A stretch of DNA of 64,000 nt, from positions 3,635,001-3,699,000 of the forward strand of contig NZ_FNLB01000006.1 of NCBI RefSeq assembly GCF_900104145.1, read 5' to 3'. The position numbers and the translations under genes are program-made. The notes under the pieces are model-generated. The model had not been told where the DNA came from. It did no database searches and saw only the letters and a list, made by a program, of their open reading frames with translations. The stretch's first letter is position 1, and every line of letters starts with the position of its first letter. The DNA comes from Pseudovibrio sp. Tun.PSC04-5.I4. GTDB taxonomy: Bacteria > Pseudomonadota > Alphaproteobacteria > Rhizobiales > Stappiaceae. Of this stretch, positions 7,514-15,581 are shown piece by piece.

Positions 7514-8620
7514 ATGAAGCTTTCAAGACGCAAGATGATTAGCCTTATCGGTGGTGGAACTGTGGTGGCTGCGACTGCTTTTGCCGGTGGATTTCTGGCA
7601 ACTCGCAGTCCAACAGAAGCGCTTGCGCCTTGGGTTGGCGCAGGGAATTATAGCGAGCCACGGATGAAGGCGTTGTCCTTTGCGTTGTTGGCTCCGAACC
7701 CGCACAACAGGCAACCTTGGATTGCAGAATTACGCGGCGATGACATGCTGGTCATTCATCGCAATAAATCACTGAACCTGCCGGAGACAGATCCGTTTGA
7801 CCGCCAGTTGACCGTCGGAATGGGGTGTTTTCTGGAGCTGTTGCGCATGGCCGCTGCGCAGGATGGGTATGCCGTACAAACGGAATTGTTTCCGCTTGGA
7901 GAAGATGGGCCGGTTGCAACGGCTTACTTTGGCAAAGGAGGCACGCCTGATCCGCTGTTTGCCCATGTTCTGGACCGTCATACCAACCGTAAGGCCTATG
8001 AGAACCGGCTGATCTCTAAGGATGCTCAAGCGGTTTTGGCTGATTATGCCAGTATCAAGAGCGATCCTGAGGACGTTGCAGAGCTGCGGACATTGACGTG
8101 GGAAGCGATGGACGTTGAGCTGACCACGCAACACGTGATGATGGAAAGTGTTGATCTGATGCGGTTCGGTAAAGCTGAGATCGAGGCAAACCCGGATGGT
8201 ATTTCGCTGGGTGGTCCATTCTTGGAAAGCCTGATGCTGGCGGGGATGTTGAGCCGGGAAGATCAGGCGGATCAGAACAGCTCAAGCTTCAAGCAGGGGC
8301 GGGATATGATCCGGGATGCGATGAACGAGACGCAAGCTTATGCGGTGGTTACCAGCAAGGGCAATTCGCGTGTCGCTCAAATCGAGGCGGGTTATGACTG
8401 GATCCGGCTGCAACTGGCAGCGACCGGGCAGGGTCTTTCTATGCAGCCTGTGAGCCAAGCCTTGCAGGAATTCCCAGAAATGGCAGAGCATTATTCCAAG
8501 GTGCATGAAATTCTGGCAGGTCCGGGTGAGACTGTTCAAATGCTTGCACGATTGGGGTATGGTCCCAAAATTGACCCTAGCCCGCGCTGGCTCTTGGATA
8601 CACGAGTTACGAATGCCTGA
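7514..8620 (+). CDS. Tat-exported nitroreductase-family flavoprotein (Acg-like)
   Basis: A 368-residue protein with a twin-arginine signal (Arg5-Arg6 in SRRKMISL, then a hydrophobic stretch and likely cleavage near residue 25-32). The mature part is a divergent nitroreductase fold. Its start, ALLAPNPHNRQPW, is the FMN-binding motif of the Acg/TM1586-like branch, and a second half-domain carries LAATGQGLSMQPVSQAL. This implies a folded FMN enzyme exported to the periplasm; the substrate is unknown. GGAG lies 7 nt before the ATG. The stop overlaps the marR start by 8 nt, so the two are translationally linked and the regulator probably controls this gene. Confidence 0.82.
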   Translation: MKLSRRKMISLIGGGTVVAATAFAGGFLATRSPTEALAPWVGAGNYSEPRMKALSFALLAPNPHNRQPWIAELRGDDMLVIHRNKSLNLPETDPFDRQLTVGMGCFLELLRMAAAQDGYAVQTELFPLGEDGPVATAYFGKGGTPDPLFAHVLDRHTNRKAYENRLISKDAQAVLADYASIKSDPEDVAELRTLTWEAMDVELTTQHVMMESVDLMRFGKAEIEANPDGISLGGPFLESLMLAGMLSREDQADQNSSSFKQGRDMIRDAMNETQAYAVVTSKGNSRVAQIEAGYDWIRLQLAATGQGLSMQPVSQALQEFPEMAEHYSKVHEILAGPGETVQMLARLGYGPKIDPSPRWLLDTRVTNA

Positions 8621-9068
8621 TGACATCATGCCCTCATATTTTTCGATGTTTGTTGAAGTGGGGATTATAAACCAGATTGGCACAGCGTTCCTTGAGGCGC
8701 GCTTGCCAAAAGGCCTGCTGGCGTCCCACTTTGGTGTCGTCAGTCACCTGACCCGGGGATATGACGGTGCAACGCCGCTGGAATTGGCACGCGCCTTTCA
8801 GGTGGCCAAGACGACAATGACGCATACGCTGACCGGTCTGGAAAAGCATGGCTTTGTTGAGCTGCGGCGCCATCCCAAGGATGGTCGATCCAAGCAGGTT
8901 TGGTTGACGTCAGCGGGGCGGCAGTTCTGTAAGGAGGCGGTAGAGAAAATGGCACCGTTGTTCCAGAAAATGGCAGATCGGTTTCCGCCTGATCAGGTTG
9001 CGGCTGTCCTGCCCAGTCTGATGGAATTCCGAGCCGTTATTGATCAGTTGCGAGATGAAGAGAGTTAG
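8613..9068 (+). CDS. MarR-family transcriptional regulator
   Basis: A 151-residue winged-helix regulator. The DNA-binding part contains TPLELARAFQVAKTTMTHTLTGLEKHGFVELRRHP in the usual order, with the wing at DGRSKQVWLTSAG, followed by a dimerisation helix to the C-terminus. The ATG at 8613 overlaps the last 8 nt of the nitroreductase gene; 8628 is an alternative start. As the second gene of the operon, behind a promoter bracketed by twin palindromes, it is probably an autorepressor that responds to an electrophile or aromatic ligand. The ligand is inference. Confidence 0.88.
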   Translation: MPDDIMPSYFSMFVEVGIINQIGTAFLEARLPKGLLASHFGVVSHLTRGYDGATPLELARAFQVAKTTMTHTLTGLEKHGFVELRRHPKDGRSKQVWLTSAGRQFCKEAVEKMAPLFQKMADRFPPDQVAAVLPSLMEFRAVIDQLRDEES

Positions 9069-9105
9069 GGAACTGTCTCAAGGTTGTCCCTGATTTTGGC
9101 AACTC

Positions 9106-9119
9106 AAAAAGCAGCTTGC
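9106..9119 (+). repeat. Left 14-bp direct repeat of an orphan-gene segment
   Basis: AAAAAGCAGCTTGC recurs exactly at 10343-10356, where it is one arm of the inositol phosphatase terminator. The two copies bound a 1.24-kb segment that holds the lysine-rich orphan gene. Confidence 0.6.
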
Positions 9120-9159
9120 GGGTTATCTTCAGATAAGGTGTCTCACTGGAACGGATTCC

Positions 9160-9203
9160 CACGCGACAATCCCGGAAAATCCGCGTTTGTCGCGTGTTTT
9201 TAT
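9160..9203 (+). terminator. Rho-independent terminator after marR
   Basis: The ten-base arms CACGCGACAA (9160-9169) and TTGTCGCGTG (9187-9196) pair perfectly and are followed by TTTTTAT. It lies 92 nt after the marR stop. Confidence 0.85.
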
Positions 9204-9288
9204 CGGTTTGCTTGCTGCCTTTGTAAGGAGGCGCAGGTCAGGTGGAGGCATGGCAAGTCGCGTTTGCAAGTTGCAATCAGGTGTCGGG

Positions 9289-9870
9289 TCACCCGCCAAG
9301 CTTTACTGACATTTCAGTGCTTCCACCTATGGCGATAAGGATACTCTTTGCATCCGTTGTCACCAATACATTGAGACCTTTAGCTGCGTCCTGTTTCGCT
9401 TTAAATAGAATTTGCTGTGCGCTGTTAAGTGCTTTGGTTACGACTTCCGCGCGTTTCATCTTGGATTTTGCTGTCTCATTTAGAACAGTCGTTGCCGCAA
9501 GTTTTTTTTGTAGTTTTAGGAATTCCGGGTCCGCCTTCACGGCCTTTGAATCCCCTTTATGTGCTTTCAAAATTGGTTCCATCGTTTTTTTAATTACTTT
9601 TATTTGTGTTTCGGACGTTTTGAAGTCCTTTTGAGCTGGAAGCAGTTCTCTGGCTTCCTTGCTAAGCTTAGTGCACTGGTCGTCAGCACTCTGTACTTTG
9701 CTATTTTCAAAAATTTTACCGTCATATAGCTTTCTCAGTGATACTTTGTCTCCAACGACCTTTAAATACCGATCCGAGTCGTTTTTGGCCAGTTTCCATT
9801 TTTTCGCCAACTCTGATCCCTTGGAAATGAATTCCTCGACACTGTTGTATTTCTTAGCGATCTTTCCCAT
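9289..9870 (-). CDS. Lysine-rich orphan protein, unknown function
   Basis: A 193-residue, strongly basic protein (roughly one residue in six is Lys) with no signal peptide or membrane segment. It is mostly predicted helical, with charged heptad-like stretches in the middle (about 60-150), and ends in a more hydrophobic tail (SILIAIGGSTEMSVKLGG). The start has GCAGGAAA directly upstream. No family was recognised. Base and codon use are more AT-rich than the neighbours (many AAA, ATT and TTT codons). It is isolated between non-coding stretches inside a direct-repeat-bounded segment, which suggests acquisition. Confidence 0.6.
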   Translation of the reverse strand: MGKIAKKYNSVEEFISKGSELAKKWKLAKNDSDRYLKVVGDKVSLRKLYDGKIFENSKVQSADDQCTKLSKEARELLPAQKDFKTSETQIKVIKKTMEPILKAHKGDSKAVKADPEFLKLQKKLAATTVLNETAKSKMKRAEVVTKALNSAQQILFKAKQDAAKGLNVLVTTDAKSILIAIGGSTEMSVKLGG

Positions 9871-10342
9871 TTTCCTGCCCTTTTTTGTTTTTCTTTTCGG
9901 AACTATTTTAAACTAGCAGGCCCTTGAAACTATCGTTGGACGCATTGAGGGGCCTTTTCGGGATTATTGCGATTGATTTTGTAATCGCGCCTCCTGATGC
10001 TCATTCATTGAATTGCGCCGGAGCTGAACTTAATTCACAAACCGCTGTTTGAGAACGAGTGCATTATGCATTGGTTAAAGCCTGCTGAGTTGGTCTGGTG
10101 GGTTTTTAGGGATTGAATGGTGATCGTATAACTTGCAACCGGTCTAGGTTCTGCCGCAGGTCCTTGTTATGCATCATAAATCGGGATCTATGCAGTGGCG
10201 TCTACGCGATAATGTGGGAGCAGGTGTCACCCCAGGGAGGGGATTTGAAACGATGGCCATATTTCTGGCTGGGATCGTGCAGCTGTCATGTGAGCTGTAC
10301 TTCACTGGATTATAGCTGCGGGAACTGCTTGTTCAGCACATA
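9871..10342. other. Non-coding stretch beside the orphan gene
   Basis: Nothing convincing is seen. A 76-codon frame at 10113-10343 has no ribosome binding site or recognisable product. The region may hold the promoter of the lysine-rich gene (TTTAAA-rich DNA just above 9900). Confidence 0.5.
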
Positions 10343-10384
10343 AAAAAGCAGCTTGCCGGGAAGCCCGAAACAAGCTGCTTTTTC
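10343..10384 (-). terminator. Terminator after inositol phosphatase gene (bidirectional)
   Basis: The arms AAAAAGCAGCTTG and CAAGCTGCTTTTT pair around a 15-nt loop, giving T tracts on both strands. The left arm plus one base is the right copy of the 14-bp direct repeat found at 9106. Confidence 0.85.
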
Positions 10385-10426
10385 TAATTTCTGTTTGCTG
10401 TGCTTAGAGGCTCAGCAAAATATTTC

Positions 10427-11221
10427 TTATGCTTTGGCTTTGCCTAGCAGCTCACGCAGCTGAAGGTGCGTGTATTCGTTACCACAGACGACTGAATTGG
10501 TTTCGAACATGCTGTCCTTGCCATTTGCATCACTCACATAACCACCGGCTTCACGGACAAGCAGAATACCTGCTGCCATGTCCCATGGGTGCAGGCCGGT
10601 TTCCCAGAATGCATCAAGACGGCCAGATGCGACCCATGCCAGATCAAGTGCGGCTGCACCTGCGCGGCGGATACCTGCAACTTCACCCATCACATGACGG
10701 ATTTCTTTCAGCGCACGACCGTGGTCGCCAACGCCGATGAATGGAATGCCGGTGCCGATCAGGCAGTCGGTCATGTCTTTACGAGCTGCAACGCGGAGGC
10801 GGCGGTCATTACAGAATGCGCCTGCGCCTTTTTCTGCGGTGTAAAGCTCGTCCATGATCGGGTTGTAGATCACGGCTGCAACGATCTGGCCTGCGCGTTC
10901 CAATGCAATGGAAACACAGAAGATCGGAATACCGTGAAGGAAGTTTGTTGTGCCGTCGAGAGGGTCAACGATCCAGCGGTGCTGACCGTCTGTGCCTTCG
11001 ATCTCGCCGGATTCTTCCATCAGCAGGCCGTAGGTTGGGCGTGCTTTTTGAAGTTCCTGGCGAACGATTTTTTCTGCTTGATGATCTGCCTGCGAAACAA
11101 AGTCACCAGGGCCCTTGCGGGATACTTGCAGGGTTTCTACTTCGCCGAAGTCCCGTGCCAGTGAGCGGCCAGCTTTTGTCGCAGCCTGAACCATAACGTT
11201 TAAAAGGGCCGTACGTGCCAT
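10427..11221 (-). CDS. suhB: Inositol monophosphatase family protein (SuhB-like)
   Basis: A 264-residue Mg2+-dependent phosphatase of the inositol monophosphatase/FIG superfamily. The metal-binding Glu lies in EESGE (about 69-73), the core motif is DPLDGTTNFLHG (about 86-97), and the second motif is HPWDMAAGILLVREAGG near the C-terminus. It hydrolyses inositol-1-phosphate or related sugar phosphates; SuhB homologues can also act in transcription antitermination. It lies 66 nt downstream of efp on the same strand and is probably cotranscribed. The exact subfamily cannot be fixed by eye. Confidence 0.88.
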   Translation of the reverse strand: MARTALLNVMVQAATKAGRSLARDFGEVETLQVSRKGPGDFVSQADHQAEKIVRQELQKARPTYGLLMEESGEIEGTDGQHRWIVDPLDGTTNFLHGIPIFCVSIALERAGQIVAAVIYNPIMDELYTAEKGAGAFCNDRRLRVAARKDMTDCLIGTGIPFIGVGDHGRALKEIRHVMGEVAGIRRAGAAALDLAWVASGRLDAFWETGLHPWDMAAGILLVREAGGYVSDANGKDSMFETNSVVCGNEYTHLQLRELLGKAKA

Positions 11222-11247
11222 TTTTCTTCACCGTTCCTGAATAGTAA

Positions 11248-11272
11248 TGAGGCAACCGTATGCTGCCTCATA
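11248..11272 (-). other. Hairpin between efp and suhB
   Basis: ATGAGGCA and TGCCTCAT arms form a stem in the 66-nt gap. No T tract follows, so it may be an mRNA-stability or weak attenuation element. Confidence 0.4.
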
Positions 11273-11287
11273 CTTATTGCTTTTAGA

Positions 11288-11854
11288 TTATTTGTCTGCG
11301 CGACGGATGTATTCAACAGTGTCCGTGTCTACGATGATCTTTTCACCAGAGGTGATGAACGGAGGCACCATACAACGAACGCCGTTTTCCAGCATTGCTG
11401 GTTTGAAAGAGGAAGACTGAGTCTGACCTTTTACAACTGCGTCTGCTTCGACAATTTGGAGAGTTACATGTGTTGGCAGGGAGATGCCGATTGGCTTTTC
11501 TTCGTGAAGCTCAACCGTCACGGTCATGCCATCCTGAAGGAATGCTGCACGCTCGCCAACGAATTCTTTTTGCAGCTCAAGCTGCTCGTATGTTTCGTTG
11601 TCCATGAATACCAGCATATCGCCTTCTTCATAGAGGAACTGGAAGTCTTTCTGCTCAAGGCGAACGCGCTCAACGGATTCAGTTGCGCGGAAGCGTTCGT
11701 TCAGTTTGCGGCCATCGATCAGGTTTTTCATTTCTACCTGAGCGAATGCACCACCTTTACCTGGCTTCACGTGCTGAACTTTAACCGCGGCCCAAAGCAT
11801 GTCCTGGTGCATAAGCACGTGACCCGGCTTAATTTCGTTGCCATTGAGTTTCAT
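11288..11854 (-). CDS. efp: Translation elongation factor P
   Basis: A 188-residue EF-P, the exact usual length. It binds the ribosome E site and rescues stalling at polyproline. The N-terminal KOW-like domain carries the tip loop KPGKGGAF with Lys33, the position modified in EpmA/EpmB bacteria. Two OB domains follow, ending in DTDTVEYIRRADK. The ATG at 11854 was chosen over a longer frame because the family starts at MKLNGNEIKPG and GGTAG precedes it. It is the first gene of a likely efp-suhB pair. TolA and several other proteins in this window have polyproline runs that would need it. Confidence 0.95.
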   Translation of the reverse strand: MKLNGNEIKPGHVLMHQDMLWAAVKVQHVKPGKGGAFAQVEMKNLIDGRKLNERFRATESVERVRLEQKDFQFLYEEGDMLVFMDNETYEQLELQKEFVGERAAFLQDGMTVTVELHEEKPIGISLPTHVTLQIVEADAVVKGQTQSSSFKPAMLENGVRCMVPPFITSGEKIIVDTDTVEYIRRADK

Positions 11855-12052
11855 AGAACTACCATTCAGTTTGATTATATTTAGTAGAGGCTGGCACGGA
11901 TTGGCGCAGAGCCGAGAATAGCAGCCTGTCTTGCGGTCTGTGCAACATAATTCCACGCGCATTTCAAGGAAAAAGAGCGCTCAGTGTGTCTCTATCTTCT
12001 TTCGCCCATGTTTCCACAAGCGCAATACCTATTTCGCAAGATATTTGGTGCT

Positions 12053-13138
12053 TTATTCTTGCGCCCTCAGAACTGGCACAGCTCCAATTTTTGATCCGAT
12101 TTCCGCAGCGCGTTTGCTGGCCATCTCCTGGTGTTCTAGCGAAAGTGACTTGGAGAGGCCATCAAGCTCACTGTCCAGAATGCCCATACGACTTGCGTGG
12201 AACTGCCATGCTGAGGCTTCGATCAGATTGATTGGGCGACCTCTGCCATTGGCATAGATGCGCGCGAGGCGGTTCATGGCGATTGGGTTGCCTTTGGCTG
12301 CGGCACGCTCAAACCAGTCGGCGGCTTCTCGCTCGTTTGGTACGACACCTTCGCCCTTAAAGAGCAAGGTTGCGTAGTAGATTTGAGCTGGCACGACGCC
12401 GCGGCGGGCGGAGCGACCCATCCAGAAGGCTGCGCGGAGAATATCGCGGACTTCTTCCGGGCCTTCCTTCAGGTAGATACCAAGCTCAAGCATCGCGTCG
12501 GCATCGTCCGTTTCAGCAGCGCGTTCCAACAATGACTTGATGATCTTTGGGTCATTGGGACGGACCTTGCCTTCCTGATGCAGGAGAGCGAGGTTATAGA
12601 GCGCTTCTGGGATGTTAGCGGTTGCAGCGCGTTCCAGCTGGTCGGCAGCTTTCTGCTTTTCAGCATCGGACCCATTGCCTGCCAGATAGAGAAGACCGAG
12701 GCGAAGAGCGGCTTGCAGGTCACCATCTTTTGCGGCGAGTTCGTACCAGCTTGTGGCCAGTGCCAGATCCTGCGGGACGCCCTTTCCGGTTTCATACAGG
12801 ACACCAAGCAGGGTTTTGGAACTGGTGATGCCTGCCTCTGCCTGCCGTGTTGCCAGAGCGAGGGCGGTTAAGTACCAACCCCGCTGAAAGGCGCCGTATG
12901 CCGGATCTCCAACAATGGTCTGCGGTGTGGGGCCGTTGGGCGTAATCACCGGAGCTTGTGTCAGAGGAGAGGGCAGGAGAGGGGTGCCGCTTGGATTGTA
13001 GGGGTCCAGCGGGCTTGCTCTACGAGATGTGTCGGTTCTATCAATCGCATTCGTTTGCGCAACAACAGCGCCTTGGAATCCAAGGAGAACGATGCTGGAG
13101 ACAAAAGCTGTTAGCTTGATAGAACGCAACAATTTCAA
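12053..13138 (-). CDS. Periplasmic Sel1/TPR-repeat protein
   Basis: A 361-residue exported protein with a signal peptide (LTAFVSSIVLLGFQGAVVAQ, cleavage near VVA-Q). A Ser/Pro-rich linker follows, then at least six Sel1-like repeats (about 115-330) with patterns such as LLGVLYETGKGVPQDLALATSWYELAAKDGD and LYLAGNG. Such repeats act as protein-binding scaffolds. The start is inferred to be TTG at 13138, because AGAGGG lies 8 nt upstream and the signal peptide then begins normally; the longer frame would overlap the thiE-like gene by 140 nt. It follows that gene's stop by 4 nt, so the two are cotranscribed. Confidence 0.8.
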   Translation of the reverse strand: MKLLRSIKLTAFVSSIVLLGFQGAVVAQTNAIDRTDTSRRASPLDPYNPSGTPLLPSPLTQAPVITPNGPTPQTIVGDPAYGAFQRGWYLTALALATRQAEAGITSSKTLLGVLYETGKGVPQDLALATSWYELAAKDGDLQAALRLGLLYLAGNGSDAEKQKAADQLERAATANIPEALYNLALLHQEGKVRPNDPKIIKSLLERAAETDDADAMLELGIYLKEGPEEVRDILRAAFWMGRSARRGVVPAQIYYATLLFKGEGVVPNEREAADWFERAAAKGNPIAMNRLARIYANGRGRPINLIEASAWQFHASRMGILDSELDGLSKSLSLEHQEMASKRAAEIGSKIGAVPVLRAQE

Positions 13139-13142
13139 GAGA

Positions 13143-13784
13143 TTAACCCTCTGATTCTGACAGTGTGTGTGTTGAAAGGATCGCATTTGCCTGTTCAACT
13201 GCAGCTTTCGGGCCTTCTGGATGGTTCCAGACAGCTTCCCGAACTGCAACAAACTCAGCACCGGTTTTTGCGGCTGTGTCAACTGAGGAAAGAGCGGTCC
13301 CGGCTAAGACAACGCATGGAGTTTCGAACACTTCTGACCACCAGATACCGAAATCCAGTGATTTGCGGTGTGGCTCTTCTTCCTGTTCCAGCGCAAGGAA
13401 ACCAAAGAACATGTAGTCCACGCCCATGGTTGCGACTGTCATGGCTTCATGGCGGGTTTTTATGCCTGCATGACCGACGATCTTGTCGTCCTGAAAGCTT
13501 TCCGTGATGTTTTCCAGATCAGTATCTGAGCCAGTGACGTGGAGGCCATCAGCGCCGGAGCGGCCAACAATCTGCGTATTGTTTTCCACCATGACAGCAA
13601 CATCGTGTGCCTGTGCGACGGGGACGAGACGCTTTGCAGCGGCCTGAAGTTCCACCTCATTTGCATCGGGCATGGTAATAAGCAAGCTTGCGACGTCGCC
13701 GCCTTCCAATGCTTGCTTGAGTTGCTCTTCGAACTGGTCGAGGTCAAAGGCTGGTGGGGTAACGAGGTACAGACGCGGATGCAC
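13143..13784 (-). CDS. Thiamine phosphate synthase-like protein (ThiE/TenI family)
   Basis: A 213-residue TIM-barrel protein of the ThiE/TenI superfamily. RLYLVTPP is the first strand. SGADGLHVTGSD matches the pyrophosphate/HMP-binding loop, and MGVDYMFFGFL plus VVLAGTALSSVDTAAKTGAEFVAVREAVW match the phosphate-binding end. The GTG at 13784 has AGGAG 8 nt upstream and begins at HPRLYLVTPP, so it is preferred to a longer frame. It could be a true thiamine phosphate synthase or a paralogue, since alphaproteobacteria often carry a second degenerate copy beside pgk. No thiamine genes or riboswitch are next to it. Confidence 0.78.
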   Translation of the reverse strand: MHPRLYLVTPPAFDLDQFEEQLKQALEGGDVASLLITMPDANEVELQAAAKRLVPVAQAHDVAVMVENNTQIVGRSGADGLHVTGSDTDLENITESFQDDKIVGHAGIKTRHEAMTVATMGVDYMFFGFLALEQEEEPHRKSLDFGIWWSEVFETPCVVLAGTALSSVDTAAKTGAEFVAVREAVWNHPEGPKAAVEQANAILSTHTLSESEG

Positions 13785-14204
13785 TGAGTTTGCTCCTGGT
13801 AAAATTCCGATAATCGAAGATAGCTTTCGCGCAGTATAACCTACGTTAAGTCTCCGGCCCATTTATATGGATCCTACCATGCTCTTTCAAATTCTATTTG
13901 TGTTGCATGGTCTGATTTTCTTTGTGGTGCGCATGGTAAGCAGGTGATTGGCCCAATCAAACAAAACGCACTCTATTTCTAAACAGCGTCTTGATCTCTT
14001 TTTCAAGAGGCTGTGTCAATATCTAGGCGAAAGCGCGAATAAAACGAAAAGAGGGACCGATTAGGCCCCTCAATCCATATATTTCATCAAATTACTGATG
14101 ATTTTAGAGCTTGATGCGTTCATGTACATTCACGCACCATGCTCTAAAAATTTCCTGCGCGTATCTTGATCCGAAAACCGGTAGCCACTTTTCGGAGATC
14201 CGCT
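13785..14204. other. Intergenic region between pgk and thiE-like gene
   Basis: No gene is seen. The right part (14102-14206) is a composite palindromic repeat; the left part is AT-rich and may carry the promoter of the minus-strand thiE-like operon. Confidence 0.6.
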
Positions 14205-14206
14205 TT
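14102..14206. repeat. Composite palindromic intergenic repeat, copy A
   Basis: Module 1 is a hairpin with arms TTTTAGAGC (14102-14110) and GCTCTAAAA (14141-14149). Module 2, from about 14158, contains CCGAAAACCGG then CCACTTTTCGG and ends at the pgk stop codon. The motif is typical of mosaic palindromes scattered in Hyphomicrobiales genomes. A second copy lies at 21022-21131. Here it may also act as the 3' end structure of the pgk transcript. Confidence 0.7.
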
Positions 14207-15395
14207 AAGCTTTGAGTGCAACAACACCTGGAAGTTCTTTGCCTTCGAGCCACTCCAAGAATGCACCGCCAGCGGTGGAAACGTAGGAGAAGTCATCGGC
14301 TGCGCCAGCGTGGTTGAGGGCTGCTACGGTGTCACCACCGCCTGCAACTGTCTTCAGATCGCCGGATTTAGTGCGTGCTGCTGCATGCTGAGCTGCTGCA
14401 ACTGTTGCCGTGTCGAATGGTGCAATTTCAAATGCGCCAAGAGGACCGTTCCATACGAGCGTTTTCGCGGCTTCGATCTTCTGTTTTACAACTTCGATGG
14501 TCGCTGCACCAACGTCGAGCATCATTGCATCTGCTGGGATAGCATCGAGAGCAACGGTCTCATTCTTGGTGTTTGCTGCAAATTCCCATGCAACAACAGC
14601 ATCTGTTGGCAGAACGATTTCACAGTTTGCTTTTTCTGCAGCAACCATGATGCGGTTTGCTGTGTCAGCGAGGTCATGTTCGCACAGGGATTTGCCAACA
14701 TTGACGCCTTGCGCAGCAAGGAAGGTGTTTGCCATGCCGCCGCCGATGACCAGAATGTCCACTTTGGACACGAGGTTTTCGAGCAGGTCGATCTTGGAGG
14801 AAACCTTTGCGCCACCAACAACGGCCAGAACCGGACGTTCTGGCGTAGTCAGAGCTGCGCTGAGTGCTTCCAGTTCAACCTGCATCGTGCGGCCAGCGTA
14901 GGATGGAAGTAGCTTGGTGATGCCTTCGGTGGACCCGTGTGCGCGGTGCGCTGCGGAGAACGCATCGTTTACGAACAGATCACCGTTTGCAGCGAGCGTT
15001 TTTGCGAATTCAGGATCGTTCTTTTCTTCGCCAGCGTAAAAGCGGGTGTTTTCCAGCAGAAGAACATCGCCGTTTGCCATTGAATCGATAGCGACCTTAG
15101 CGATGTCGCCGGTGCAGTCAGATGCGAACGCTACTGGTTTGCCGAGCAGGTCTGCAACCGGGCCAGCAACGGGTGCCAGGCTCATGTCTGCAACAACTTT
15201 GCCTTTTGGACGGCCAAAGTGAGCGAGAAGGATGACTTTGCCGCCAGCCTCGGAGATTTCGCGGATGGTTGGCAGGACACGCTCGATGCGAGTGCTATCG
15301 GTGATTTTACCGTCTGCCATGGGTACGTTGAGGTCTACGCGGACCAGAACACGTTTGCCGGAAAGGTCGGCGTCGTCGAGGGTTTTAAAAGGCAT
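14205..15395 (-). CDS. pgk: Phosphoglycerate kinase
   Basis: A 396-residue cytosolic PGK, the normal length, interconverting 1,3-bisphosphoglycerate/ADP and 3-phosphoglycerate/ATP. The signature RVDLNVP lies near the N-terminus, the substrate-binding HFGRPKG follows, then GGAKVSSKIDLL in the hinge and the nucleotide motif GGGDTVAAL near the C-terminus. The ATG at 15395 has CGGAG 6-7 nt upstream and matches the family start MPFKTLDD. It is third in the tkt-gap-pgk order common in alphaproteobacteria. A terminator sits between gap and pgk, so pgk probably also has its own promoter. Confidence 0.97.
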   Translation of the reverse strand: MPFKTLDDADLSGKRVLVRVDLNVPMADGKITDSTRIERVLPTIREISEAGGKVILLAHFGRPKGKVVADMSLAPVAGPVADLLGKPVAFASDCTGDIAKVAIDSMANGDVLLLENTRFYAGEEKNDPEFAKTLAANGDLFVNDAFSAAHRAHGSTEGITKLLPSYAGRTMQVELEALSAALTTPERPVLAVVGGAKVSSKIDLLENLVSKVDILVIGGGMANTFLAAQGVNVGKSLCEHDLADTANRIMVAAEKANCEIVLPTDAVVAWEFAANTKNETVALDAIPADAMMLDVGAATIEVVKQKIEAAKTLVWNGPLGAFEIAPFDTATVAAAQHAAARTKSGDLKTVAGGGDTVAALNHAGAADDFSYVSTAGGAFLEWLEGKELPGVVALKA

Positions 15396-15548
15396 GAAAA
15401 TCTCCGGAGTTTCCGTGTGCGACCTTAAATTGGTCTGCATTCTTACAGAAAATCTTAGCGGAGCTCTGGACTAAATCGGGAGGTAAAACTGAGCTACCAA
15501 CAGGAGCTGCATTTTTAGATTTAACCACTCCGCACAGGTATATGTGAG

Positions 15549-15580
15549 AAAAAAGGGCCGCTTTTCAGCGGCCCCTTTAA
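15549..15580 (-). terminator. Terminator after gap
   Basis: The arms GGGCCGCT (15555-15562) and AGCGGCCC (15567-15574) form a tight hairpin, followed on the minus strand by a CTTTTTTC tract. It begins just past the gap stop codon. Confidence 0.88.
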
Positions 15581-15581
15581 A

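Noticed and set aside
10113..10343. 76-codon frame before the suhB terminator
   Set aside because: Runs into the terminator hairpin; no start signal or recognisable content.
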